Positions 46,619 through 58,689 of a stretch of DNA of 64,000 bases are shown here, in pieces (position 1 is the stretch's first letter; every line of letters begins with the position of its first letter). The notes under the pieces are model-generated. The model did no database searches, was not told where the DNA came from, and worked only from the letters and a program-made list of their open reading frames with translations. The position numbers and the translations under genes are program-made. Origin of the DNA: Dipteronia dyeriana (Eukaryota > Streptophyta > Magnoliopsida > Sapindales > Sapindaceae); NCBI GenBank assembly GCA_032871835.1, contig CM065299.1:79634204-79698203 (forward strand), in the 5' to 3' direction.

Positions 46619-47808
46619 GGCTTTAAGTCATTCCTCTTTATCAGGATCTTCCATTGCATTCTTAAATGTCTATGGATCACCCACACTATCAGCAGAGACA
46701 ACACCTTGTCCCTTACCTATACCTAAATAGCATTCAGATTGTCTCACAACCCTCTCACTACGTCTAGGTGGTAGTGTATCCTGATCGGGAACCATCTGAC
46801 TCTCAGATGTTTGTGGATCAACAACTCTTGTTGATGAAGCACTAGTCTCACCAGGCTCCAACTCATTCAATACAATCTTAGAACGAGGTTTATGGTCACT
46901 AATATAATTGTGCTCAAGAAACGTTGCATTTGTCGATACAAATACTTTGTTATCTTCGGTACTATAAAAATGTGTCCACCTCTGGTCTCCTTGGAGTATC
47001 CTACAAACAAGCAGACCACATACTTGGAGTCTAGCTTTCCACTTATGTTCTTTAGCACATGTGCTGGACACCCCCATATGTGGAAATGTCACAAACTAGC
47101 TTTACGTCCATTCTACAACTCTAGGGGAGTCTTAGGAACAGATTTGGATGGCACCACATTCAAAATGTATGCCGCTGTTTGTAACGTATATCCCCATAAG
47201 GAATTTGGTAACGATGAGAAACTAATCATAGATCTTACCATTTCCATCAGGGTTCTATTTCTCCTCTCCGCTACACCATTTTGCTGAGGTGTACCGGGAG
47301 CTGTGAGTTGGGAAACTATCCCATGCTTGACCAAGAAGTCATCAAACTCTTGGTCAAGGTACTCACCTCCACGGTCCGATTGTAGTGACTTGATAGTCCT
47401 ACCTAATTGATTCTCAACTTCAGCTCGAAATTCTTTGAACATTTCAAATGTTTTCGATTTCCTTTCCATTAGGTAGACGTATCCGTATCTTGAGTAGTCA
47501 TCTATAAAGATGGCATAATACTCATACTCACCCCTAGCTTTAACATTCATCGGTCCACAGACGTCTGTATGTATAAGCTCTAGCGGTTCTTTAGCTCTAA
47601 GCCCTTTTCCAGTAAAAGGTCTCTTAGTCATCTTACCTTCTAGACAATATTCGCAGACAAATAAGGTGCCAACCTTTAACTCACTTAAAGGTCCGCTTTT
47701 CACTAGTCTGTCTATCCGGTCAAGGTTGATATGACTAAGCCTTAGATGCCAGAGATACGTGTCATTATCTGGAGAAATCTTATGTCGTTTAGTTTTTTGG
47801 TTTTTCAA
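46619..47808 (-). pseudogene. Copia-C integrase
   Basis: The longest intact stretch of Copia-C, 47808-47113: pre-integrase zinc region ([20 protein letters not shown], then [14 protein letters not shown]), core with [17 protein letters not shown] (first Asp), [20 protein letters not shown] (second Asp) and [20 protein letters not shown] (catalytic Glu). All three acidic residues are present and the domain is unbroken. The C-terminal linker (47092-46670) is in other frames, with ATFLEHNYISDHKPRSKIVL and an acidic segment leading to RT. Confidence 0.94.
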
Positions 47809-48484
47809 CCTTAAACATTTCGGTGTTGAGCAGTGTAGTATGTATTAACGATCTTAACACATACAAATTGTTTTCATTAATTCTTGAACAAATATTCAGA
47901 TCATTCTTTCCAATAATAACAGACTTACTATTAAAAGAAACAGAATACGATTGTTCTAACAATTTAGAAACGGAAATCAAATTTTGTGTGAATCCAGGAA
48001 TATAAAATACATTGTCCAACAATATATAATTATTATAAAAAAAAACATAATCTAATTACGCTCACTGCTCGTGCCGACATGACATCCTCTAACCTCACAC
48101 GCATTGAGAAGGCTTGCTCCTCTAGCTGTGTCCAAGAATCAGTCCATTGTAAAGAAGAACAAACATGGTTAATGGCTCCTGAATCAACTATCCAGAATGA
48201 AGAATCATCTTCCACTAAACACGACTCAAGAACAAGTAAATCATATTTACTTTTCTTGGACTTCTTCTTGCTTTGAGCTTTCTTGGGTTTGGGCTCACCT
48301 TTCGCTTGTATGCCTCTCAAACAGTTCGTGTGGCATTTGCAGTAGGCGCTGGAGGACATTCCTCCGTAAGCACAAACTTGAGGTCTTTAGTGACCAATAT
48401 TGCATTAATGTTAAGTTTCCACTTAGCATAGTTATCACCAGTTAATTTGTCGTTTACAAGAATTTGAAGTAATGCAGAAGACAT
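47809..48484 (-). pseudogene. Copia-C gag (internally deleted) and protease
   Basis: Gag starts at 48484 (MSSALLQILVNDKLTGDNYA), but after about 50 codons (TEECPPAPTANATRTV) the sequence jumps to the basic stretch normally found after the zinc knuckle (KPKKAQSKKKSKKSKYDLL). Most of gag, including the CCHC knuckle, is therefore missing when compared with Copia-B. Protease follows: SFWIVDSGAINHVCSSLQ with DSG intact (~48170-48220), then VFYIPGFTQNLISVSKLLEQ. Without capsid and nucleocapsid the copy could move only with help from another element. Confidence 0.85.
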
Positions 48485-50039
48485 TATTGCTGAAATAAAT
48501 AAAATATTCATTCAGTTATTTATTTAAAACAAGTGCGAGTGCTTTGGCATAAATTTAAACATGATGCATGCACATGTTTAACAAACTAGAACTACCCTAA
48601 AACTAGTTACTATACCACGACAATCCAACATACCACAAAGAAGTGCCGCCTTAGGATCGGCCAAGTCTTTGCATGTTGGACCGAGACATTCTCAATCAAA
48701 TGATATTCTAGAATAACTCTTATTCCATATCATTCAACCATCGTTCATTCAGTCAGGTTTTTAATTAACAAACTTAATCAAAACCTTCGTGAGTGTAACC
48801 CATCATTTCAGATCTCACGAGCTTAACTCGAGAATTGCCGCCTTAGGGTCGGTCAATCTCGAAATACCCTCAAAAATCGTATCTGTTAGGAAGTCAACCT
48901 TGGTATTGACCTTTGTGGAAACCCTCCTTAGGGAGGACGAAAGCAAAGCCGTCACGAGGCCCCACTCGGATCTCACGGTGTTGAACTAATGATGGAGACC
49001 GCGGGATATATATGTCATATATCCCTCTCCCACTCACTATTTTAAAATTAGGGTTTTCTATTAACCGTTAATACATCTAGACTCTACTGGAATAAATGAC
49101 TAACTTTAATCAAGTTATCTGGTGCATTAACTAATTAGAACCATATTCTAATTAACTAATAAATTATTAATGATTTTTAACAATTAAAAATCTAATCTAT
49201 TAGTGAATAATCTAAGCCTTTGTAAACTATTTACTAGGGTTAGATTATTATGTTAGTGTTTACCAAGTTTTAACTATTAAAACCCTAACACTTTATTTGG
49301 ATCATTTATTATTAGATAATTAATCATATTAATCCTAATTACAATAAATGACCCTATTAATCTAACTTATTAAACTCTTTAATAACTAGATTAATATTAA
49401 TGAGAATTACCAAGTTTTCTAACCATTAAAAACTAATCTCATTTTTCATAGCCAATTATTTATATTACCCATTTTAATCACATTAAAAAAATACATAAAA
49501 TATCAGGCTATGATGTATGTATGACATATCAAATATATTTATGACGGCACATCTAATCTAAATGACATACGTATGCATGTCAATGCTTTTATCATCACAT
49601 AATATAAAGCATACATAAATTGACCGAGTACTATGAATTATTTAACCTAAAAATTGGAATCTAAAATTACAAAAATTTCCCAAGGCATTCCTTGGTCTTC
49701 TAATAACTTCAAATATCTTCCAGTCTCTTCAGGTCACTCCGATTCATCTCATGAATCCATCTTCGCGATTTTTCCAGGTTATAAATATAGGTTACATTTT
49801 TTTTTACAATACAATAACAGTAAAAAATAATATAAATAAAATAATAATAATAATACAACTCATAGATCCTAAATCCACAGTACCATATAATTAACGAGCA
49901 ATCATGTTTTTGTAAATTAAAAAAAATATACATACAAAACATTATACAGTCAATTTAAATTGTGCCTACACAATTCATTCATACAGGAGTATTGGAAACA
50001 ATTTCTTGTTCCGAAAAATAAATTGGTTCTGATATCAAT
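48485..50039 (-). other. Copia-C leader and primer-binding site
   Basis: 1.55 kb without a gene, between gag and the 5' LTR. Next to the LTR the minus strand reads TTGATATCAGAACCA (~50023-50037), a mutated form of the initiator-Met-tRNA site TGGTATCAGAGC. GC-rich blocks near 48840-48970 resemble the Copia-B leader in position. Confidence 0.65.
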
Positions 50040-50460
50040 TGTTGGAACCCCGTTCACCGGTTAGGCAGCAGAACTAGGTTTTAAATTTTTTTATATAGAT
50101 CATATTTGTATCTTGGACCAGTGAACTTTGGATCGTAATTATTTTTCAGAACCAATACATACAATATGTAAATGCAGGAAATTGAAATCGATATAAAGAA
50201 AAGAAAAAACATACCAACGTTTGGAGGCTCCTTCACTTTACGATATGCTCCTATTTGAACCAATCTTATCAACGTTTGAAAGCTCCTTCACTTTACGATG
50301 TGCTCATGTCTGAACCACTCGATCTTCCTTGCTATCTCTCGGAACTGGTAACTACGTGTGGACGCATCACGGTCTCAGGAACTTGAATGGAGGATGTAGA
50401 GAGAATTGAAGAAACTTTTTATTCTAAGAGAAAATTAACTAGAACAATTCTAATTATAAA

Positions 50461-50507
<47 letters not shown>

Positions 50508-50666
50508 CACTGTACAGTTCACTCCACCTCCTTTTAAAACCCAAAAACAAATATATATATATATATATATATTACTTGATCTCTCTCTCTCTTTTCTGTG
50601 CTTGATTAACGCACACAAATCTTTTTTTTTTTTGATAAAAACTCAATGCTCTTTTTTTCAAAAGAA

Positions 50667-50719
<53 letters not shown>

Positions 50720-52159
50720 TATATCCTATGCAAACACTTATATATGTGATCACACACCAATTTGCATCCAATGCAATCCCTTGTGTTATAATTGATATAT
50801 ATCTTTTAATTATCCTTTTCAAATATAACTAATATATTAAAAGTGATAATAAGTTTTAAATTTAAACTTAAATTCAAATACTTAGATAAATGATTTAGTA
50901 AAATAAAATAATCATATTATTTTATCTTCACCTAAATCCATATATAAACTATCACCCTCCATTTAATAGTTAATTAATAATTAATAATTATCAATATAAT
51001 TAAGTAATCTAATTATTTAATTAATTTAACTATTAACATTCATTAATTAAATAATCTCATTATTCAATTAATTCCCGAATAAATACGTGTCACTTTTGTA
51101 ACACAATTAATTGGGCAATCCAATTAATTAACCGTGACCCTTGTTACTTAAATCAATCGGGCTAGCAAGGGGATATAATGGACCCACAGTATTTTGAGCT
51201 CCAATAATCATCGGAATCATTAATTAAATTCTTTAATTAATATTCCTTGATTATTAACTCCGGTGTTATTCCACTAAAAACCCGAAGTTGTACTCTCTCA
51301 ACTGTAGACGCTTTTACACAAACCGATACAACTCGGTGCCCATTGATATAGCTATTACACTGTGATCCTCCACAGTAGTTCATAATTAGAGCTGGGTCAT
51401 AATGTCCGTTATACCCCTCTAATTACATATATCCTTTAAGTACCGTTGATTCTATAATGAACAATAAATCTTATTTCCTCACGGAATTAGGAAAGCGCTC
51501 ATATTATCCAAGCCCCGAATCAACTCTTAAGGGAACTACCCTCTACTTCTCATAAGAATGAGTGGATTCCACTATTGTGTACAAACCTTTCCAGCCACAA
51601 GCCAAACCGCAATCCCAATATACGGAGCATATTGATCAGGAACAGCATTCGACCTCACCCTATGGTATATCAAAGACCACGATCGAACCTAAAGGAGTCG
51701 ATAAGACACTTAGGATTAAGATCACCCACATATAGCCATCGTTAGTTGATATATATGAATCTCATCGGTAAACGGATCTTGGTGAGAGATTCATATAGAT
51801 CATGACCCAGTCCTATATGATCACATCATACAATGTGCCTCCATTCCCATATCTCATATGAATGATTCAAGATATAATCATCGTACATTACAGAATGGAC
51901 CGCAGCTATAGATTAACCACAAATAAAGTACCCAGCTTTTTTTACTATCTATGGACTCTTTATATTGCACGTCTCTTACTGTATCCATCTGTATATGACA
52001 CTCATATACACAGTTCGAGATTATGTCCGGCAATCTTGGATGTTAAATATATGCACAAGTTATAAAATAAACAACACAACAAGAATGAATTGAAATTTCC
52101 CTTTTATTTATTTCATTAATCCATTTACAAATTACATCTTTAGGGCATAAACCCCAACA
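50040..52159 (-). repeat. 5' LTR of Copia-C
   Basis: 2120 bp; mate of 43070-45093. It contains three AT microsatellites (50464-50503, 50551-50571, 50671-50714) and a partial duplication of the block GTTTGGAGGCTCCTTCACTT near 50219 and 50273. Confidence 0.95.
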
Positions 52160-52953
52160 TAAACTCATGCCTAAAATTTGCACGGCAACTGCCTATGTTG
52201 ACTATGGTTGAGTTCATTAGGAATATGCTACAGCGGTGGTTTCACGATCGCTATCGAGATGCACAATCCATACGTCATCAGTTGGCCGACGCAACACATC
52301 TTGTGATCCTAAAACGTGTGGAGAAGTACTGTTTTATGACCGTAAATCCAGTCGACTGGAACATATTCTCGGTGAAACGGTCTGAAAAATAGTGGACTAA
52401 AGACTTTGCCCAGAAAACCTACACTTGCAACAAATTCCAAATGGACCAGCTTCCATGTTCTTACGCACTCGATGCCGCAAGGTACATCATAAATTTTAGT
52501 GTACGGTTTATATTACTGAAACGTGAAACTCATCATTTTCATTGTTTTTTTAGGGAGCGAAACTTGGATTTCAAATCCCAATGTGCGGACTACTACAAGA
52601 GACAGACACTTATTGATGCGTACTTGGTTCCTATTATGCCGGTTGGACATCCTTAAACATTGGTAGTGCCATATGATATCGCTGAACGGATGGTTTTGAA
52701 TCCAATCTTCAGGAGACAAGCAGGACGTCCTAGGGCGGGACGACATGTCTTGTCTTCGGAAAGGATATCCACACAATCGTGTAAAAGATGTGGACAATCG
52801 GGTCATAATTCCAGAAGGTGTTCTAACCAACCTTTGATTAATGAAGGTCCAAGAAGAGTTGTTCCCGAGGAATACCACCGTAAGTGTAGCATCTGTCATT
52901 CAGTTGGACACAACAAACAGACGTGCCCTAACAGGGACTGTTATAGGGAATGA
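52160..52953 (+). pseudogene. MULE transposase, C-terminal part
   Basis: Resumes with SCLKFARQLPMLTMVEFIRN and runs through HLVILKRVEKYCFMTVNPVD to a stop at 52390 (expected Gln before WT). The SWIM zinc finger follows as YTCNKFQMDQLPCSYALDAA; the family form is CxC...PCxH, so the first Cys and the His are both Tyr here. A stretch near 52500-52550 reads as unspliced intron. Then come two CCHC knuckles, CKRCGQSGHNSRRC (~52782) and CSICHSVGHNKQTC (~52886). The frame ends at 52953. Confidence 0.9.
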
Positions 52954-54559
52954 ATGGCGATGTTTCCATTGATGACATTGTAAACATTTGGAATTGTATT
53001 ACATTGTAATAATTTTGAATTGTATGACTTGTTCAAGGTTTGCAATGTGTGTCGTACTTTTGATGGCAAACACTTCAAACAGAAACATAAAAAAAATGAA
53101 ATAATATAATTGAAATACAATGTTTTTGTACAAAAAAAAATCACAAAAAATTAAAAAATTACAACAACAATATACAACCAATCTCTAGGCGGGCCTGGAG
53201 TTACAAAAAATCTCCACAACCATTTTCTCTCAAATTATTCCCATGTCGTCCTTCGACCAATCGAAAGATCGTCGATCCGCTAATAAGTACTCGATCAGTC
53301 TCAATGTAAAAGGACCACAGTTACCCCTGCAATTGGACACATTTACACGCGTTACAATTCATTTTTAATAAAACAATCTCTAAGCAAGATAATGAAATAG
53401 AATATCTTACGATTTTTTTTGTTGGGGGACCGTAGAAGGGGACACCACGCTGACCGTGAAGGACTTATTTTCTCTAGTGAACGGACGACGACCACCTCAT
53501 CACGCAGTGTGGAACCCTGTGTCATTCAACATTAACTGTAAAAACCACTGCAATGGGCAAACATGTTGTTTCCTGATATACACGAGTACATCCTGTCTCC
53601 AGGGGTCCAATATCTCCAGCTTCCCAAGAATTAGGTCGACGGTCACCAGAAGCCAATGTTGGCACCCAACGTTGCACGGTATCAGGACCTGTAATAGTAT
53701 TCAGAAGGTGTTAGGAATACAAAAAGGTTTTAATTGAAATCATTTACACCGTGTAACACTCACCAAGTCAACCTCGTGTCATGGACGGTTTCCACTCGTG
53801 GTAGCTCCATGGATAGTCTGAAGGTCCTTATCCAACCATCGGGACTGCAAGACATTCCACCTCACTGTGGTCACAACCCCGTAAGCATCACGATACATCA
53901 TTCTCTCCCACTGCAACATCATTCTCTCCCATTGCAACATCATAAGTGGTTGTACATATAATCATTTACAAGAAGTTATCAATAATAAAAAAACCAGAAA
54001 ACTATATGCGATAACAATAAGGTATAAATACTTACATAAAATTACGTATCCAATACGTTGATCCTCTGGTTGTACATAGTATAGAAGTCTCGTTGACACT
54101 TCCGAAGAATATGGAGATACACGTCCATATGTTGACAATATATAAAAGTAATGAATTGTTAACAATACAACATTATTTAAACAAAAGTTAATTTAAAATT
54201 TACGTAAGTACGTACTGTGTTAGAAGTCCATGAAGTTGGACTGCATCCGTATGAACCATTTGACGTTGACTGATGCCAGCACTTCCATATCACGTCTGTT
54301 AAATTGTTGGATTAACTTTATGAAGAATTGATTAAACATAAAAACATAGCCAAATTCAAAGATGAAGTTGTACTCATAGTTCCACATTGATGTTCTTCTT
54401 GAAGGATTTGTATGCCGCTAGCTGGTCGGTATCCATGAGTCAGTGGTGGTCAAATATGTGTTCCGCGGACTAGGGTCATGTCCTCAACCTCTTCGGGCGG
54501 CATGGATCTATGTAAGGGCTCAACAACTGCCACTTGCGCTTTAGTATACGCTTCTTGTG

Positions 54560-55030
54560 CGGGATCGATATGTTGGGTAGTGGAGGTGGGGGAGAGCTCT
54601 GGAGCTCGATCGATGTACTGGCTAGGGAAGGGGACCGAAGTGGGATCGATATGCTCGATGGTAGAGGGGACCGTTGCTGTTGGATCGATATGGTGGGTGG
54701 TAGAGGTGACTGTTGCGGCTGGATCGATGTGGTGGGTGGTGGAGGTGACCGTTACGGCTGGATCGGTGTGATGGCTGATGGAAGGGACTACTGCTGCTAG
54801 ATCGATATGGTGTATGGTGGAGGTGACCGCTGCGGCTGGATCGGTGTGGTGGCTGGTATATCGGTGTGGTGGCTGGTGGAAAGGACTACTGTGGTTGGAT
54901 CGATATGGTGTGTGGTGGAGGTGACCATTGTGGCTGGATCGATGTGGTAGCTGGTGGAGGGGACCGCTGCTGCTGGATCGATATGCTTGTTGATGGGGGG
55001 AGCTCTGGAGTTCGGTCTCTGTGTTGGGTG
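54560..55030. repeat. 39 bp minisatellite in the Ulp1-like gene linker
   Basis: About ten to eleven units of a GGATCGATGTGGTGG... repeat, 39 bases (13 codons) long, one of them truncated. On the minus strand one frame reads TSTTHHIDP-type repeats, i.e. a Thr/Pro/His-rich linker. Confidence 0.9.
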
Positions 55031-55798
55031 GTGGGTGGACCTAGGCCAGGGTTTACCCAGACAAGACTGCTGGAATGTCCGACCAGACTGATGTATGTGT
55101 AGCAGGCCTAGCCTAACTATCTGGACCTTCCCCCCCTCCCCCTCGGTTGGCGGGTGCTCGCTACGTCTACCTTTCCTATTTATCCCCCCATCCCCCCTAT
55201 ATACCCAAATGTCCTGTCTCCGGGACTAAAGTTTGGATCAGGAGGTGGTGGACCATCCCTGTGTGTATACGCCATCGACCCTTGAAGCCCTAGGATCATA
55301 TCTAGCAAAACTCGATGATGCTGTTGTTTCGTCACACTTCCGGATCATATCTAGCAACTCCAGGTGCAGATGTTGTCGATCCTCCTCACTCTTTCAGAGG
55401 GCTTCACGCACATCGTTCAACAGATCTTCCCATGAGGGCTTGAAATCATGTCAACATTGTTAGTACAAAACTATCAACATGTCACGTTAATAAAAAAAAC
55501 AAAACTTTCATTTCAACTTACCTGTCCATCATGTCCATCACCCCAAAGGAATTCCCTGTAAATATAGCAGGTGCATGAGTGGTAAACTGAACCCGTCTAT
55601 GCCTCTCTTGTTGAGGGTTCGACTGATATCCCTCACTGTCACTGGCCCTGAAACCCTCTGCCTGAGGCTCAGATCCCTCACTGTCACTGGCCATGTCCTT
55701 GAAACCCCCACCCTCTATCCCACTGTTCCCTCCAAAGGTAGTCTGATCAGGGACCGGACAGAATCTGGGGCAGATCCTCCTCTACATACAGGTCCCCA

Positions 55799-55820
55799 CC
55801 CCCCCCCCCCCCCCCCCCCT
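55799..55820. repeat. Poly-C tract
   Basis: A run of about twenty C within the Ulp1-like gene region; prone to slippage and sequencing error. Confidence 0.95.
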
Positions 55821-56984
55821 CGTTTAGCCCCACCATAGTACGGTACCTCTGTCTCAACTGGTTTGGGCACCAGTTTTGTCCTCACAAACATCTGAAATCT
55901 TAGTTAGAACAATGTAAATGTATACTTACTAACTAATATAAACATTAACAAATTAAATACATACCCTAGCTTGAAAAATCTTGGTCAGCTCCTTCCTTTT
56001 CAGTTGTTTGCTCAAATTCCACTTCAAAATACGAGGAGACAGATCCGTAACCCCTCTGGTTGCCAAACTGGAGGGTCAAATCAGGGATCACCTCGAAAGC
56101 AAATATCTACATCAAAGATAAGTACGATAAGAATCTATAAAATTTAGGACACCAACAACAAAGTACAGGTTGTAATTCAAAGTTCTTACCAATAGGGCGT
56201 GAGATAAACCGTAAATGTTGTAGGTCTCCACCGTATGTACGTGAGTGCTGTTTTTCTGTTGGCGTCTCTCGAACCCATCTCGTCGCCCGTCAAGCGCATG
56301 CTTGAATGAGTAAATGGAATGCATGTACATGTGGGCACCCCACGGGAAAACGTCGAACGCATCAAGGTCCTCCACCAGCCAAAACTGCCAAACTGGAATC
56401 TTAAATCTCTCATCCACCCCCATCAGTATCCAGTTCAGCAAATATATGAGGCAGAGCTTCACAGCATCGTACGCCTCCTGAAAGTATCCGAGGGTGAGAA
56501 CAACCCTCATTTCCTCGAACGAAACCTCATCGGCTCAGAGAAAATACCACTGATGTACGGCATTCTCCACTTCTGCATACACGCTCGTGTCCGGTACAAC
56601 TCCAAACCGTAATCCGGTGATAAGGTAAAATTCCACCTTCGAAAACCTCATCGACTTGTTCCCTAACATGAACTGCATCTCATCTGTTGGGCCCGTATGA
56701 TGCAGCTCCCTCAAAAGCAAACGATGGACAACACCACCTGAAAACTTTATCTCCCGATGCATCGTCAGGAAATGTCCGAAACACGATGCCATGAACCGAT
56801 GCCGGTCTTCATCAGCAAATTTTGCAGGTACCCGGTTCAACGCCTCATCTATATGGTTAAGGGCGTCAAAATGGTCGTGTCGATTCAATTTGCCCTCGTA
56901 TCAGTCTTCTTCTGGAGTTTTAAGCAAATCTCTCAACCTATTTCTCATCTGCAATGTCACAGAAATAATACATCATTAAACTGA

Positions 56985-57480
56985 AAAAAGCTCGGATCAA
57001 ACATGAAAAGTCTCAGCCAATTGTAAAAAATGCTCGGGTTTTTGTAAAAAAAACTCGGAACTTTGATAAAAAAGCTCGAACATTTGACAAATAATCTCGG
57101 ACCTAACCCAACCCTAAATTATCCAAAAAAAAGCTCGATTATGTTTTATAAAAGCTCGGGTTCACAAAAAAAAAAATTGAACCATTGGAAAAAAAAAAAC
57201 CTTGATCCAATGATAATAAAGCTCGATCCAATGAAAAATAAACTCGATCCGATAAAAAAAAGCTTGATCTCTTGGAAAAAAAAACTCAATCCAATGAAAA
57301 AAAAAGCTCAATCCAATAAAGAAAAAAAAGTTCGATCCAATTGAAAAAAAGCTCGATCCGATGTAAAAAAAACTCGAATTACCAAAACTTTATTTTTATC
57401 AAAAAAAAGCTCGGAAATCTATCAAAAAAGCTCGACTCAACGATGAAAAAGCTCGGAACCCCTTTAAAAAGCCTCGGTAA
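56985..57480. repeat. Right subterminal motif array (A-tract + GCTCGA)
   Basis: About twenty units such as AAAAAAGCTCGATCCAATGA, spaced about 20 bases. The same motif and orientation (plus strand) as most of the left array of this MULE. Confidence 0.85.
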
Positions 57481-57829
57481 CCCAGAATTTCATCTTCCTC
57501 AACAGATTTTCAAACACATTTCAAATCATATCCTAAACCACAACTATTCTCATATCTCTATTTTAAACCTAATCTACAATTTCAATTAATAAAACACAAG
57601 TCTAACATGCAATGCAAGTTATCAACAACAAAAACGAGAAAAAAACAAAATCAACTTACCTCTGTCGATCGTAAAAAAACTGGTGCATTGTCGATTCGGT
57701 CACTTCGTTGTCGATTTCGTTGTCGATTTCGTTGCCGTCGATTAGCTTTCCGTCGGTTTCTTTCTCACTCTTGTTTTTCTCTGACTTTGAAAACAATAAC
57801 TTTCTCTAATTTTCAATAATTCGGGAAAT
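57481..57829. other. Region between right array and right TIR
   Basis: Possible 5' end of the Ulp1-like gene on the minus strand (a first exon or leader); contains GTCGATTTCGTT repeats near 57710-57740. No certain coding sequence. Confidence 0.4.
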
Positions 57830-57915
57830 TTTCGTCTGATCACCTTAACTGGTGTCTTTTAAACATACATTAGTAAAGTGCTGATATTTACACAACACCC
57901 CCCAAATAGTGCCAA
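57830..57915. repeat. Right terminal inverted repeat of the MULE
   Basis: Contains GGTGTCTTTTAAACATAC, the inverse of GTTTAAAAGACAC in the left end, and ends near AAATAGTGCC. Confidence 0.6.
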
Positions 57916-58453
57916 TAATTTTTCGAACCCGATTTTGATTTAGTGAGTATGTATTCGTCAAAACTTCTCTATAAATGAGAATCTTATATTCAATATCCTC
58001 ATATATTTATATGAGTACACACTTATGAGAAAAAATATATATATATAAACCAATCCTCAAATGAAGTATGAGGTTGTGATCACAACATATATGGTATATA
58101 TATGATATATCATATATGTCTTTTAAAAAAAAATACAGTATATATGATATATGTTGATATCATGTGAAAACAACAATATACAGTATTATATTTATTTAAT
58201 TAATATAAACTTAATTTGTTTGCAGAAGAGCCAGCACGGGCTACATGTTTCTTCATTATTATCATTGACCTATGTTAATTAAACAATCCTAATTAATTAT
58301 GTCATGACAGGCAGGTGACATTTTTTTTTTTTTTTTGAGCATTCAACTTCTAAATTTATGTGATTGATGCTTCCAATTCTTTGAGACCATAGTTTGAAAA
58401 AGTAAAAGAAAAACAATTTATGGATATTATTATTATTATTATTATTATTAGAG
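57916..58453. other. Non-coding AT-rich gap
   Basis: No gene recognised. It ends in an (ATT)n microsatellite (58424-58450). Confidence 0.5.
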
Positions 58454-58616
58454 TAATATTAGAAAATCTAAAAATTTAATCCAAATTTCAATTCAAGTGA
58501 TGTGTTAAGTGAGTTGTCATCACCATACAAAACATGAGATGATGTGGTTAATGAAAAAACTATTTGTCACATCATTTTGGTTGAATTTAGGTAAATTTTT
58601 GGATTATCTAACATTA
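58454..58616. mobile_element. Small near-palindromic MITE, copy 1
   Basis: 163 bp whose left half, TAATATTAGAAAATCTAAAA onward, is the inverse of its right half, ...GGATTATCTAACATTA, over about 50 bases. Non-coding. Superfamily not assigned. Confidence 0.7.
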
Positions 58617-58689
58617 TTATTATCGTTAATATTTCCATTGATTTCTATTGTGGAATGAATTGAATGTTTGACTATGGAATTATATATAT

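Larger units (their letters stand above)
43070..52159 (-). mobile_element. Copia-C: complete Ty1/copia element, minus orientation
   Basis: 9.09 kb with LTRs at 43070-45093 (3' LTR) and 50040-52159 (5' LTR), both starting TGTTGGAACCCCG on the plus strand and ending ACCCCAACA. The flanks TGAAC (43065-43069) and TAAAC (52160-52164) fit a five-base duplication with one change. On the minus strand: primer site near 50025-50038, leader, gag remnant, protease, integrase, RT, RNase H, purine tract next to 45094. It shares LTR family with both solo LTRs and polyprotein type with Copia-B. Confidence 0.95.
53185..56948 (-). pseudogene. Ulp1-like cysteine protease gene with DUF1985-like region
   Basis: Minus strand, convergent with the transposase. 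The start at 56948 (MRNRLRDLLKTPEED) is followed by a stop, then FMASCFGHFLTMHREIKFSG, VHRLLLRELHHTG, RFSKVEFYLITGLRFGVVPD (56535-56888) and WLVEDLDAFDVFPWGAHMYM (56340-56400), the DUF1985 pattern of plant Ulp1-like proteins. A low-complexity linker follows, with a 39-base minisatellite. The C48 protease domain has its triad: His in QHWLLVTVDLILGKLEILD (His codon 53656-53658, Asp in LDPW 53605-53607) and Cys in NCGPFTLRLIEYLLADR (53317-53319), ending SRPA-stop at 53185. Ulp1 enzymes remove SUMO from proteins. Stops inside the domain (e.g. before EKMVVEIF) show decay; introns are likely. Confidence 0.85.
37950..57915 (+). mobile_element. Large Mutator-like element (KI/Kaonashi-type MULE), with nested retroelements
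   Basis: Left and right edges carry related inverted sequences: GTTTAAAAGACACATAG near 38022 and, reverse-complemented, GTTTAAAAGACACCAGT near 57860, with further matches outward (GTGTTGTAATGA versus GTGTTGTGTAAA). Between them lie a mudrA-type transposase on plus and a convergent Ulp1-like protease gene on minus. Without the two LTR-element insertions it is about 8.7 kb. Near both ends are arrays of a short A-tract/GCTCGA motif. MULEs carrying Ulp1-like genes are known from Arabidopsis and melon. The exact ends and the target duplication were not resolved. Confidence 0.8.

Noticed and set aside
54478..55102. Plus-strand Gly/Val/Trp-rich frames
   Set aside because: Products of the 39 bp minisatellite read on the wrong strand of the Ulp1-like gene.
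57063..57344. Lys/Leu/Asn-Pro-rich plus-strand frame
   Set aside because: Translation of the A-tract/GCTCGA array; not a protein gene. The same applies to 61493-61681.
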